DNA of 64,000 nucleotides from Streptomyces caeruleatus (GTDB lineage: Bacteria; Actinomycetota; Actinomycetes; Streptomycetales; Streptomycetaceae), in contig NZ_KQ948924.1 of assembly GCF_001514235.1 (NCBI RefSeq), positions 937,832 through 1,001,831 of the forward strand, read 5' to 3'. Under the pieces are notes generated by a model. It was given only the letters and a program-made list of their open reading frames with translations. It was not told where the DNA came from and did no database searches. How positions within the stretch are numbered: the stretch's first letter is position 1; each line of letters opens with the position of its first letter. Made by a program: the position numbers and the translations under genes. Positions 20,003 through 27,463 of this stretch are shown piece after piece.

Positions 20003-21028
20003 TCAGGAGTTGTTGACCGCGGGGATCACCGACGAGCCGTACGCGTCGATCACCGCTTCCTGCGCGTCGTGCATGTCGTAGACGGCGAACTGGTCGACGC
20101 CCAGCTCCCGCAGCGCGTTCAGCTTCTCGATGTGCTTCTCGACCGGGCCGATGACGCAGAACCGGTCGACGATCTCGTCGGGCACGAACTGGGTGTCCGG
20201 ATTGTCGGCACGTCCGTGGTGGGAGTAGTCGTACCCCTCACGCGCCTTGATGTACTCGGTGAGTTCGTCGGGCACGGCGGCGGAGTGCTCGCCGTACTTG
20301 GACACCAGGTCCGCGACATGGTTGCCGACCATCCCGCCGAACCAACGGCACTGCTCCCGGGCGTGGGCGAGGGCCTCGGGCGAGTCGTCCTCGGTGACGT
20401 ACGCGGGAGCGGCGACGCAGATCTTCACCTCGGAGGGGTCACGGCCCGCCGCGACCGCCGCGTCCTTCACGGCCTTGACCATGTACTCGGTCAGATAGAG
20501 GTCGGCGAGCTGGAGGATGAAGCCGTCGGCCTCCTCGCCGGTCATCTTCAGGGCCTTCGGGCCGTACGCCGCCATCCAGACGGGGAGTTCGGCGCCGGGC
20601 TTGATCCAGGGGAACCTGACGACCGTGCCGCCGCCGAGGTCGGCCTCGCGGCCGCTGCCGAGCGCGCGGATGACCTTCATGGCCTCGCTGATCCGGGCCA
20701 GGGTGTTGGGCTTGCGGCCGGCGACGCGCATGGCCGAGTCGCCGCGGCCGATGCCGCAGACCGTGCGGTTGCCGAACATGTCGTTGAGGGTGGCGAAGGT
20801 GGAGGCGGTGACCTCCCAGGTACGGGTGCCCGGGTTGGTCACCATCGGGCCGACCTTGAGGCTCTGGGTGTTGGCGAGGATCTGGCTGTAGATGACGAAC
20901 GGCTCCTGCCACAGCACGGCCGAGTCGAAGGTCCAGCCGTGGCTGAACCCGCTGCGCTCGGCGCGCTTCATCAGGCTGACGACCCGCGAGGCCGGCGGGT
21001 CGGTCTGCAGGACGAGTCCGAAGTCCAT
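20003..21028 (-). CDS. LLM-class F420-dependent oxidoreductase (TIGR03842-like)
   Basis: 341 residues, luciferase-like TIM barrel. It begins MDFGLVLQTDPPASRVVSLM, then GWTFDSAVLWQEPFVIYSQI, GPMVTNPGTRTWEVTASTFA and CGIGRGDSAMR, the bacterial F420-type LLM pattern, and WMAAYGPKALKMTGEEADGF further on. Members transfer hydride to or from F420, or act as flavin monooxygenases. It lies 11 nt after the hydantoinase stop with GGAG 7 nt before its ATG, so both are in one operon. A redox step on the ureide substrate or its carbonyl products is inferred from context only. Confidence 0.85.
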   Translation of the reverse strand: MDFGLVLQTDPPASRVVSLMKRAERSGFSHGWTFDSAVLWQEPFVIYSQILANTQSLKVGPMVTNPGTRTWEVTASTFATLNDMFGNRTVCGIGRGDSAMRVAGRKPNTLARISEAMKVIRALGSGREADLGGGTVVRFPWIKPGAELPVWMAAYGPKALKMTGEEADGFILQLADLYLTEYMVKAVKDAAVAAGRDPSEVKICVAAPAYVTEDDSPEALAHAREQCRWFGGMVGNHVADLVSKYGEHSAAVPDELTEYIKAREGYDYSHHGRADNPDTQFVPDEIVDRFCVIGPVEKHIEKLNALRELGVDQFAVYDMHDAQEAVIDAYGSSVIPAVNNS

Positions 21029-21039
21029 GGGCTCCGCTC

Positions 21040-22443
21040 CTAGTTGAGGTACTGACAGGTGGAACGGGGGGTGTAGACGCCGTGTCCGGCGCGCCCGGTG
21101 TACTCCCGCTCGGTGATGACGGGTTCGCCGCGCGAGAGGACCGTCTCGACCCGGCCGGTGGTCTGCTTGCCCTCGTACGCCGAGTAGTCGACGTTCATGT
21201 GGTGGGTCACGGCGGACATGACCTGCTCGGCCCCCGGGTCGTAGATCACGACGTCGGCGTCCGCGCCGGGCGCGATGGTGCCCTTCTTCGGGTACATGCC
21301 GAACATCCGGGCCGGGGTGGCGCAGGCGATCTCGATCCAGCGGCGGCGCGAGATGTGGCCGTCGACGACGGCCTGGTGGAGCAGGTCCATCCGGTTCTCG
21401 ACGCCGGGCAGGCCGTTGGGGATCTTCGAGAAGTCGCCGCGTCCCAGCTCCTTCTGGCCCACGAAGCAGAAGGGGCAGTGGTCGGTGGAGACGACCTGGA
21501 GGTCGTTCGTCCTGAGCCCCTGCCACAGCTTGGCCTGGTGCTCCTTGGGCCGCAGCGGTGTGCTGCACACGTACTTCGAGCCCTCGAAGTCGGGCTCGGC
21601 GAGGTTGTCGGTCGACAGGAACAGGTACTGCGGGCAGGTCTCGCCGAAGACGTTGAGCCCCTCGTCGCGCGCCCGTGCCAGCTCGGCCACTGCCTCCATG
21701 GCCGAGACGTGCACGACGTACAGCGGAGCGCCCGCGACCTGGGCGAGCCTTATGGCGCGATGGGTGGCCTCGGCCTCCAGCAGGGCCTTGCGTACCTCCC
21801 CGTGGTAGCGGGGGTCGGTCTCCCCGCGCGCCAGCGCCTGTTCCACGAGGACGTCGATCGCGATGCCGTTCTCGGCGTGCATCATGATCAGGCCGCCGTT
21901 CTCGGCGGAGCGCTGCATCGCGCGCAGGATCTGGCCGTCGTCGGAGTAGAAGACGCCCGGGTACGCCATGAACTGCTTGAAGGAGGTCACGCCCTCCTCC
22001 ACCAGCAGGTCCATCTCCTTCAGCGTCTCCTGGTTCACATCGGAGACGATCATGTGGAAGCCGTAGTCGATCGAGCAGTTGCCCTCGGCCTTGGCGTGCC
22101 AGGCGTCGAGGCCCTCGCGCAGGGTGTGGCCCACGCTCTGCACGGCGAAGTCGACGATCGTGGTGGTACCGCCCCAGGCGGCGGCCCGGGTGCCGGTCTC
22201 GAAGGTGTCGGAGGCGAAGGTGCCGCCGAAGGGCAGCTCCATGTGGGTGTGGACGTCTACGCCGCCCGGGATGACGTATTTTCCGGTGGCGTCGATGGTT
22301 CGGTCGGCCGTCCATGCCTCGGCGACGGATGTTCCGGTGGCGGCGAGGGCGGTGATGCGGCCGTCCTCGATCAGGACATCGGCGTGTGTCTCGTCGGATG
22401 CGGTGATGACGAGGCCGCCGCGGATTACTGTTCGGCCGGTCAT
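21040..22443 (-). CDS. hydA: D-hydantoinase/dihydropyrimidinase
   Basis: 467 residues, full length for the cyclic amidohydrolase family. Binuclear metal site: HTH at residues 65-67 (GGVDVHTHMEL), the carbamylated Lys156 in GVTSFKQFMAYPG, His in IMMHAENG, His in LYVVHVSAME and Asp in STDHCPF. It opens the ring of hydantoins or dihydropyrimidines to N-carbamoyl amino acids, which the adjacent nitrilase-like enzymes can decarbamoylate. The ATG at 22443 is preceded by GAGGGAGAGG. An 89-nt gap with a dispersed repeat separates it from the upstream nitrilase gene. Confidence 0.92.
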   Translation of the reverse strand: MTGRTVIRGGLVITASDETHADVLIEDGRITALAATGTSVAEAWTADRTIDATGKYVIPGGVDVHTHMELPFGGTFASDTFETGTRAAAWGGTTTIVDFAVQSVGHTLREGLDAWHAKAEGNCSIDYGFHMIVSDVNQETLKEMDLLVEEGVTSFKQFMAYPGVFYSDDGQILRAMQRSAENGGLIMMHAENGIAIDVLVEQALARGETDPRYHGEVRKALLEAEATHRAIRLAQVAGAPLYVVHVSAMEAVAELARARDEGLNVFGETCPQYLFLSTDNLAEPDFEGSKYVCSTPLRPKEHQAKLWQGLRTNDLQVVSTDHCPFCFVGQKELGRGDFSKIPNGLPGVENRMDLLHQAVVDGHISRRRWIEIACATPARMFGMYPKKGTIAPGADADVVIYDPGAEQVMSAVTHHMNVDYSAYEGKQTTGRVETVLSRGEPVITEREYTGRAGHGVYTPRSTCQYLN

Positions 22444-22487
22444 GGGTCCTCTCCCTCGGTGGTCATGTGCGGCTTCGTTGTGGCTGG

Positions 22488-22509
22488 TCGCGCAGTTCCC
22501 CGCGCCCCT
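22488..22509 (-). repeat. 22-bp dispersed repeat copy inside the ureide operon
   Basis: Exact inverted copy of the repeat at 2947-2968, preceded by GGCTGG as in the 30.5-kb copy. It lies in the 89-nt gap between the nitrilase-like gene and hydA. Confidence 0.9.
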
Positions 22510-22532
22510 GGGGGCGTTGCCCGCCGGCGCTT

Positions 22533-23375
22533 CTACGGGGCCGTGAGCGGGCCGTACGCGCCCGGTGCGCGGTCCCTGTAGAACTGCCAGCGGTCTCGGA
22601 CCTCGCGGAGTTTGGCCAGGTCCAGGTCGCGGACGACGAGTTCGGTCTCCTTGTCGCTGGCCACCTCGCCGACGAACTGGGCCTCCGGGTCCACGAAGTA
22701 GGTGGTGCCGTAGAAGTCGTTGTCGCCGAGGTCCTCGACGCCGACCCGGTTGATCGCGCCCACGAAGTACTCGTTGGCGACGGCCGCGGCCGGCTGCTCC
22801 AGCTGCCAGAGGTAGCGGGAGAGGCCGCGGGAGGTGGCCGAGGGGTTGAACACGATCTCGGCGCCGGCCAGGCCCAGGGCCCGCCAGCCCTCCGGGAAGT
22901 GACGGTCGTAGCAGATGTAGACGCCGATCTTCCCGACGGCGGTCTCGAAGACGGGCCAGCCGCTGTTCCCCGGCCGGAAGTAGAACTTCTCCCAGAATCC
23001 CTGGACTTGGGGGATGTGGGTCTTGCGGTACTTGCCGAGGTAGGAGCCGTCCGCGTCGATCACGGCGGCGGTGTTGTAGAGGACGCCCGGCTGTTCCTCC
23101 TCGTACATCGGCAGGACGAGGACGATGCCGAGTTCCTTGGCGAGGGCCTGGAAGCGGCGCACGGTCGGGCCCTCGGGGATCTGCTCGGCGTACTCGTAGA
23201 ACGCCTTGTCCTGCACCTGGCAGAAGTACGGCCCGTAGAACAGCTCCTGGAAGCACAGCACTTGAGCGCCTTGCGCGGCCGCGTCGCGGGCCGCCTGCTC
23301 GTGTACCTGGATCATGGATTCCTTGTCGCCGGTCCAGGCGGTCTGGAAGAGGGCGGCACGAATCACTCGGCTCAT
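22533..23375 (-). CDS. Nitrilase-superfamily amidohydrolase, beta-ureidopropionase-like (paralogue B)
   Basis: 280 residues. The catalytic triad of the carbon-nitrogen hydrolase family is visible: Glu44 (CFQELFYGP), Lys118 (GKYRKTHIPQ) and Cys155 (YICYDRHFPEGW). Such enzymes hydrolyse N-carbamoyl-beta-alanine or N-carbamoyl amino acids to the amine, CO2 and ammonia. It is colinear without gaps with the paralogue at 26430-27272, which has the same length. The ATG at 23375 follows GGAGGTCCCG. An upstream extension of 17 codons is possible but lacks support. Confidence 0.9.
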   Translation of the reverse strand: MSRVIRAALFQTAWTGDKESMIQVHEQAARDAAAQGAQVLCFQELFYGPYFCQVQDKAFYEYAEQIPEGPTVRRFQALAKELGIVLVLPMYEEEQPGVLYNTAAVIDADGSYLGKYRKTHIPQVQGFWEKFYFRPGNSGWPVFETAVGKIGVYICYDRHFPEGWRALGLAGAEIVFNPSATSRGLSRYLWQLEQPAAAVANEYFVGAINRVGVEDLGDNDFYGTTYFVDPEAQFVGEVASDKETELVVRDLDLAKLREVRDRWQFYRDRAPGAYGPLTAP

Positions 23376-23437
23376 CGGGACCTCCGGTCGCTCGGTGTGC
23401 GAGGAGCCTAGGAAGTCGAGAGCCACGGTTTGAGTTG

Positions 23438-23480
23438 CACGGTGTCACGTCTGAGGGCGTGCGGCGTGCCACGGTGTCAC
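23438..23480. promoter_or_regulatory. Paired 11-bp direct repeats upstream of nitrilase B
   Basis: CACGGTGTCAC occurs at 23438-23448 and again at 23470-23480. The 32-bp period is three helical turns, placing both on the same face. They lie in the 155-nt gap between the PucR gene and nitrilase B and may bind the neighbouring PucR regulator. Confidence 0.45.
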
Positions 23481-23530
23481 CCTGTCGTGGTGCCATGTTT
23501 CACCGCCGTTTTCGCAGGTCGTGGCAGGTT

Positions 23531-25114
23531 TCAGCTCTGTTGCGCGTCATGCGCGAGGAGTGCGATGTGCACGGATGCGGCCTGCTCGAAGTCGTCGAGG
23601 TCGACGCCGAGCCGCGTCTGTATCGCCTCCAGGCGGCGGTAGAGCGCGGGCCGCGAGACATGGTGGAGCTGGGCGGTGCGGGACTTGTTGCGGCCGGTCG
23701 CGAGATAGGTCCGCAGCACGGACAGCATGTCCTCGTCGGCCGCGCACAGCAGCCCGTCCAGCTCCCGTTCCGCGAACGACTGCACCTGCGGGTCGTCCCG
23801 CAACAGCCGGATCAGGCCGCGCAGATGGACGTCCTTGAGGCGTACGACGGCCGGGAGGTCGAGGCCGGCGGAGGAGTCGGCGACGGCGTCGGCGACGTGC
23901 TGGGCCTCGCGCAGTCCGGCGGGCACGTCGTCCCAGGCGGTACGGGCGTCGGCGGCGGCCACGACGGTCCGGGCGTCCCCCGACTCGGTACGCACCCGGC
24001 CCGCGAAGTTCGCGGCGAGCACGACGGCGTCCTGGTCCCGGGCGAGGCTGAGCAGCACGGCGGTGGCTCCGTCGGCGAGCTCGGCGACGATCCCGGGCAG
24101 CCCCAACAGCCGTAGTACGCGCTCCAGTCGGCCCGCCTGGGCGTCGGGTACGACCAGCGGCACGAAGGTGCGCCGGTTGACGGGCAGTCCGGCGGCCCGC
24201 GCGCGGGGCAGGAGCTGCCGCGCCGGCACGACCCCGCTGACCAGGTCGGTCAGCAGGCTCTGCGCGGACTGCTCCTCCCAGGTGTGCGCGGAGGTGCCGC
24301 CGAGCATGCGGTGCAGGACCAGCGCCTCGGCGGCGCGGTCGGCGAGCAGCCGGCCGGTGGCGGTGTCGCCGCGGTACCCGCACAGCGTGATCTGGCCCCA
24401 CCGCTCCCCGCGTCCGCCGAGTTCGGCGCGGATCCAGCCGTCGCCCTCGCTGCCGCCGGCCTGTCGGGCGATGCGCTCCCAGTCGCGCAGCACGTCGTCC
24501 ACGGCCGAGCGCTCACCGGCCGTGGCGAGGACGCGGTGCGCGAGGTTGGTGACGACGACGGGGCAGGCGCTGTGCGAGGCGATCTCGTCGAGGAGCCGCT
24601 GGAGCGGGGCGCCCGCGGTGATGAGCCCGGTGAGGGTGGTCCGTACGGACTCCGAGAGGCTGACGGCGGCGAACTTCCGCCGCACGAGCCGGCACTGGAC
24701 CTCTTCGGTCAGCTCGGCGAAGGGGAACGGCCGGTGCAGGACCACCATGGGCAGCCCGCATCGCTCGGCCGCCCGGCGCATCACGTCCGGCGGCGCGGGG
24801 AACGCCCGGCCGAGGCCCAGGACGACGGCCGCCGCCTCGGCCCGGTGCAGGGAGCGGATGTACTCGGCCTGCTTGTCCTCGTCCCCGGCGAGCAGCACCC
24901 CGGTGGTGAGCACCATTTCGCCGCCGCTGAGCATCACTCCGACGTCCGGCGCCTCGGCGACGTGCACCCAGCGCACCGGCCGGTCGAGCTGACCGGCGCC
25001 GGCCACCACCTCGGGCTCCCCGGCGAGCACCCGCTCCAGGGTGAGGACCTGCCGGACCGACAGGGCGGGTTCCGAGGGTTCCGAAGGCTCCAGGGGCTCG
25101 GAGGTGGTGACCAT
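23531..25114 (-). CDS. pucR: PucR-family transcriptional regulator
   Basis: 527 residues with the PucR layout: N-terminal PucR domain (LSVRQVLTLERVLAGEPEVVAG; WVHVAEAPDVGVMLSGGEMVLTTG), a central GGDEF-like degenerate domain, and a C-terminal helix-turn-helix (TYLATGRNKSRTAQLHHVSR followed by PALYRRLEAIQTRLG). PucR proteins control purine/ureide degradation. It sits between the aminotransferase (35-nt gap) and nitrilase B in the same direction, so it is likely co-transcribed and controls the cluster. ATG 25114 has GAGGGA about 8 nt upstream. Confidence 0.9.
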   Translation of the reverse strand: MVTTSEPLEPSEPSEPALSVRQVLTLERVLAGEPEVVAGAGQLDRPVRWVHVAEAPDVGVMLSGGEMVLTTGVLLAGDEDKQAEYIRSLHRAEAAAVVLGLGRAFPAPPDVMRRAAERCGLPMVVLHRPFPFAELTEEVQCRLVRRKFAAVSLSESVRTTLTGLITAGAPLQRLLDEIASHSACPVVVTNLAHRVLATAGERSAVDDVLRDWERIARQAGGSEGDGWIRAELGGRGERWGQITLCGYRGDTATGRLLADRAAEALVLHRMLGGTSAHTWEEQSAQSLLTDLVSGVVPARQLLPRARAAGLPVNRRTFVPLVVPDAQAGRLERVLRLLGLPGIVAELADGATAVLLSLARDQDAVVLAANFAGRVRTESGDARTVVAAADARTAWDDVPAGLREAQHVADAVADSSAGLDLPAVVRLKDVHLRGLIRLLRDDPQVQSFAERELDGLLCAADEDMLSVLRTYLATGRNKSRTAQLHHVSRPALYRRLEAIQTRLGVDLDDFEQAASVHIALLAHDAQQS

Positions 25115-25149
25115 GGCGACGTTCCCTCACTCGGGTACTCGGATGGGTC

Positions 25150-26433
25150 CTAGACGCTCCGCAGAGCGTTCTCGAGGATCGCGGCGCCTTCCTCGGCCTC
25201 CGCGACGGTGAGGGACAGGGGCGGGGCGACGCGCAGGGAGGTGGTGTTGTGGCCGCCGCCCTTGCCGATGAGGAGGCCGCCCTCGCGGGCCGCTTCCAGC
25301 ACGGCCGACGCGGCGGCCGGGTCGGCCTCGTCGGTGCCGGGCCGGGTGATCTCGACGCCCAGCATCAGGCCCCGGCCGCGCACCTCCCGCACGTGCGGCA
25401 CCTCTGCGGCGACGGCCCGCAGCCGCTCGGCCAGCAGTCCGCCGACTCGCCGGGCGTTGCCCTGGAGGTCGTGATCCAGCAGGTACGACAGGTTGGCGAG
25501 ACCGGCCGCCATGGTGATCTGGGTCCCGCCGAAGGTGGAGATGCTGTTGGAGTCCAGGCAGTTCATGATGTCGGCGCGGGCGACGACACCGCCGATGGAC
25601 ATGCCGTTGCCGATGCCCTTGGCGAAGGTCAGCATGTCCGGCGGACCGTTCTGCCCGTGCGCCTGCCAGCCCCAGAAGTGGTCGCCGGTGCGGCCCCAGC
25701 CGGTCTGCACCTCGTCGGCGATCCACAGGATGCCCTGCTCGGCGAGGACCTCGCGGAAGGCGGCGTACAGCCCGTCCGGGCCGGACGTGAAGCCGCCGAC
25801 GCCCTGGACGGGTTCGGCGATCAGCGCGGCCGGCGGGCGGGTGTGGCCGAGGATGTCCCGCAGGTCGTCGACGCAGGCGGCGATGAAGTCGCCGTCGCTC
25901 AGGTGCGCGTACGGCCCGCGCGTGCGCACCCCGCCATGGACGTACAGCGTCTGCAGCGGTGACAGCGAGGTCGGGGACCAGCCGCGGTTGCCGGTGATGC
26001 CGACCGCGCTGAAGGAGCGGCCGTGGTAGCTGTTGCGCATCGCGAGGATGGTGTTGCTGCGCCGGTAGGTCGTCGCGAGCAGCAGGGCGGTGTCGTTGGC
26101 CTCGGTGCCGGAGGTGGTGAAGAAGACACGGGCGTCGGGGATGCCGCTCAACTGGGCGATGCGTTCGGCGAGTTCGACCATGGGCCGGTTGAGGTACAGG
26201 GTCGAGGAGTGGATGATCCGCCCGGCCTGCTCGCTCACCGCCTTGGTCACCTCGGGCAGCGCGTGCGCGGTCATCGTCGTCAGGATGCCGCCGAAGAAGT
26301 CGAGGTAGCGGTTGCCCTCGGCGTCCCACACATGGCGGCCCTCGCCGTGGGTGATCTCCAGCGGCTCCTCGTAGTAGAGGGCGAGCCAGTCGGGCATGAC
26401 GGCGCGGTGGCGTCCCAGCAGGTCCTTGGTCAC
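25150..26433 (-). CDS. Class III PLP-dependent aminotransferase (AGXT2/omega-amino acid type)
   Basis: 427 residues. Fold-type I class III signature: SGTEANDTALLLA (about 108-120), the cofactor Asp-Glu in WIADEVQTGWGRTG (about 240) and the Schiff-base Lys272 in TFAKGIGNGMSIGG. Relatives move the amino group of beta-alanine, beta-aminoisobutyrate or similar omega-amino acids to pyruvate or glyoxylate, the expected step after decarbamoylation. Its GTG start overlaps the nitrilase A stop by four bases (GTGA), showing translational coupling. An upstream start would run into nitrilase A. Confidence 0.9.
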   Translation of the reverse strand: MTKDLLGRHRAVMPDWLALYYEEPLEITHGEGRHVWDAEGNRYLDFFGGILTTMTAHALPEVTKAVSEQAGRIIHSSTLYLNRPMVELAERIAQLSGIPDARVFFTTSGTEANDTALLLATTYRRSNTILAMRNSYHGRSFSAVGITGNRGWSPTSLSPLQTLYVHGGVRTRGPYAHLSDGDFIAACVDDLRDILGHTRPPAALIAEPVQGVGGFTSGPDGLYAAFREVLAEQGILWIADEVQTGWGRTGDHFWGWQAHGQNGPPDMLTFAKGIGNGMSIGGVVARADIMNCLDSNSISTFGGTQITMAAGLANLSYLLDHDLQGNARRVGGLLAERLRAVAAEVPHVREVRGRGLMLGVEITRPGTDEADPAAASAVLEAAREGGLLIGKGGGHNTTSLRVAPPLSLTVAEAEEGAAILENALRSV

Positions 26434-27272
26434 GGCTGTACCAGTCCTTCGTAGGCGTCGGGTCGGCGGTCGCGGTAGAAGGCCCATTGCTGCCGCACTT
26501 CGTCGATGAGGTCGAAGTCGAGGTCGCGGACGATCAGTTCCTCCGTCTTGTCGCTGGCGACCTCGCCGACGAACTGGCCGCGCGGGTCGACGAAGTACGA
26601 GGTGCCGTAGAAGTCGTTGTCGCCGTACTCCTCGACGCCGACCCGGTTGATCGCGGCGACGAAGTACTCGTTGGCGACGGCGGCGGCGGGCTGTTCCAGG
26701 CGCCAGAGGTAGGAGGAGAGGCCGCGGTGGGTGGCGGAGGGGTTGTAGACGAGCTGGGCGCCGTTCAGGCCGAGTTGCCGCCAGCCCTCCGGGAAGTGGC
26801 GGTCGTAGCAGATGTAGACGCCGACCTTGCCGACGGCGGTGTCGAAGACGGGCCAGCCGACGTTGCCCGGCTTGAAGTAGTACTTCTCCCAGAAGCCCTT
26901 GACCTGCGGGATGTGGTGCTTGCGGTACTTGCCGAGGAAGGTGCCGTCGGCGTCGATCACGGCGGCGGTGTTGTAGTAGAAGCCGGCCTGCTCGACCTCG
27001 AAGACCGGGACGACGATCACCATGCCCGTCTCGCGGGCCAGCTCCCGCATCCGCCGCACGGTCGGCCCGTCGGGGACCGGCTCGGCCCAGTCGTAGTGCT
27101 CGGGTTCCTGGACCTGGCAGAAGTAGGGCGCGTTGAAGACTTCCTGGAACCCGATGATCTTCGCACCCTGACGGGCCGCCTCGCGGGCGTGCTCCTCGTG
27201 CTTCGCCACCATGGACTCGGTGTCGCCGGTCCAGGTGGCCTGGACCAGAGCGGCACGAACGACGTTGGCCAT
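26430..27272 (-). CDS. Nitrilase-superfamily amidohydrolase, beta-ureidopropionase-like (paralogue A)
   Basis: 280 residues with Glu44 (GFQEVFNAPY), Lys118 (GKYRKHHIPQ) and Cys155 (YICYDRHFPEGW). It is closely related to paralogue B, about 70 percent by eye, and is the first gene of the operon. It has a clear promoter and an AGGAG ribosome site 6 nt before the ATG. Proposed role: release of CO2 and ammonia from an N-carbamoyl beta-amino acid, with the product passed to the coupled aminotransferase. Two copies in one operon suggest two chain lengths or two substituted substrates. Confidence 0.9.
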   Translation of the reverse strand: MANVVRAALVQATWTGDTESMVAKHEEHAREAARQGAKIIGFQEVFNAPYFCQVQEPEHYDWAEPVPDGPTVRRMRELARETGMVIVVPVFEVEQAGFYYNTAAVIDADGTFLGKYRKHHIPQVKGFWEKYYFKPGNVGWPVFDTAVGKVGVYICYDRHFPEGWRQLGLNGAQLVYNPSATHRGLSSYLWRLEQPAAAVANEYFVAAINRVGVEEYGDNDFYGTSYFVDPRGQFVGEVASDKTEELIVRDLDFDLIDEVRQQWAFYRDRRPDAYEGLVQP

Positions 27273-27300
27273 GAGCTGCTCCTTCGACGGGACGTCAGAG

Positions 27301-27330
27301 CCTCTACGCCCGTAGAGGGGGCCGTAGAGG
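27301..27330. promoter_or_regulatory. Candidate operator: three CGTAGAGG half-sites
   Basis: A perfect inverted repeat CCTCTACG-CC-CGTAGAGG (27301-27318) is followed by a third CGTAGAGG at 27323-27330. The array lies just downstream of the -10 box of the ureide operon, where a bound repressor would block transcription. PucR is the nearest candidate. Confidence 0.6.
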
Positions 27331-27334
27331 CTCG

Positions 27335-27363
27335 AAAGTAAGCCCCTGGAACAGCCTTGCCAA
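27335..27363 (-). promoter_or_regulatory. Promoter of the ureide-catabolic operon
   Basis: On the minus strand TTGGCA (27363-27358), a 17-nt spacer and TACTTT (27340-27335). The predicted start near 27328 falls within the operator array. This is one of the best vegetative-type promoter matches in the window. Confidence 0.6.
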
Positions 27364-27463
27364 GACCATCGTCGTTAACCCGCAGAGTCGATCGCGTTTC
27401 ACACTCCTGTGGGTGACTGATGGGGCCGGTGGGAGGGGTGTCGCCTCCTGTGCCCGCCGACTG

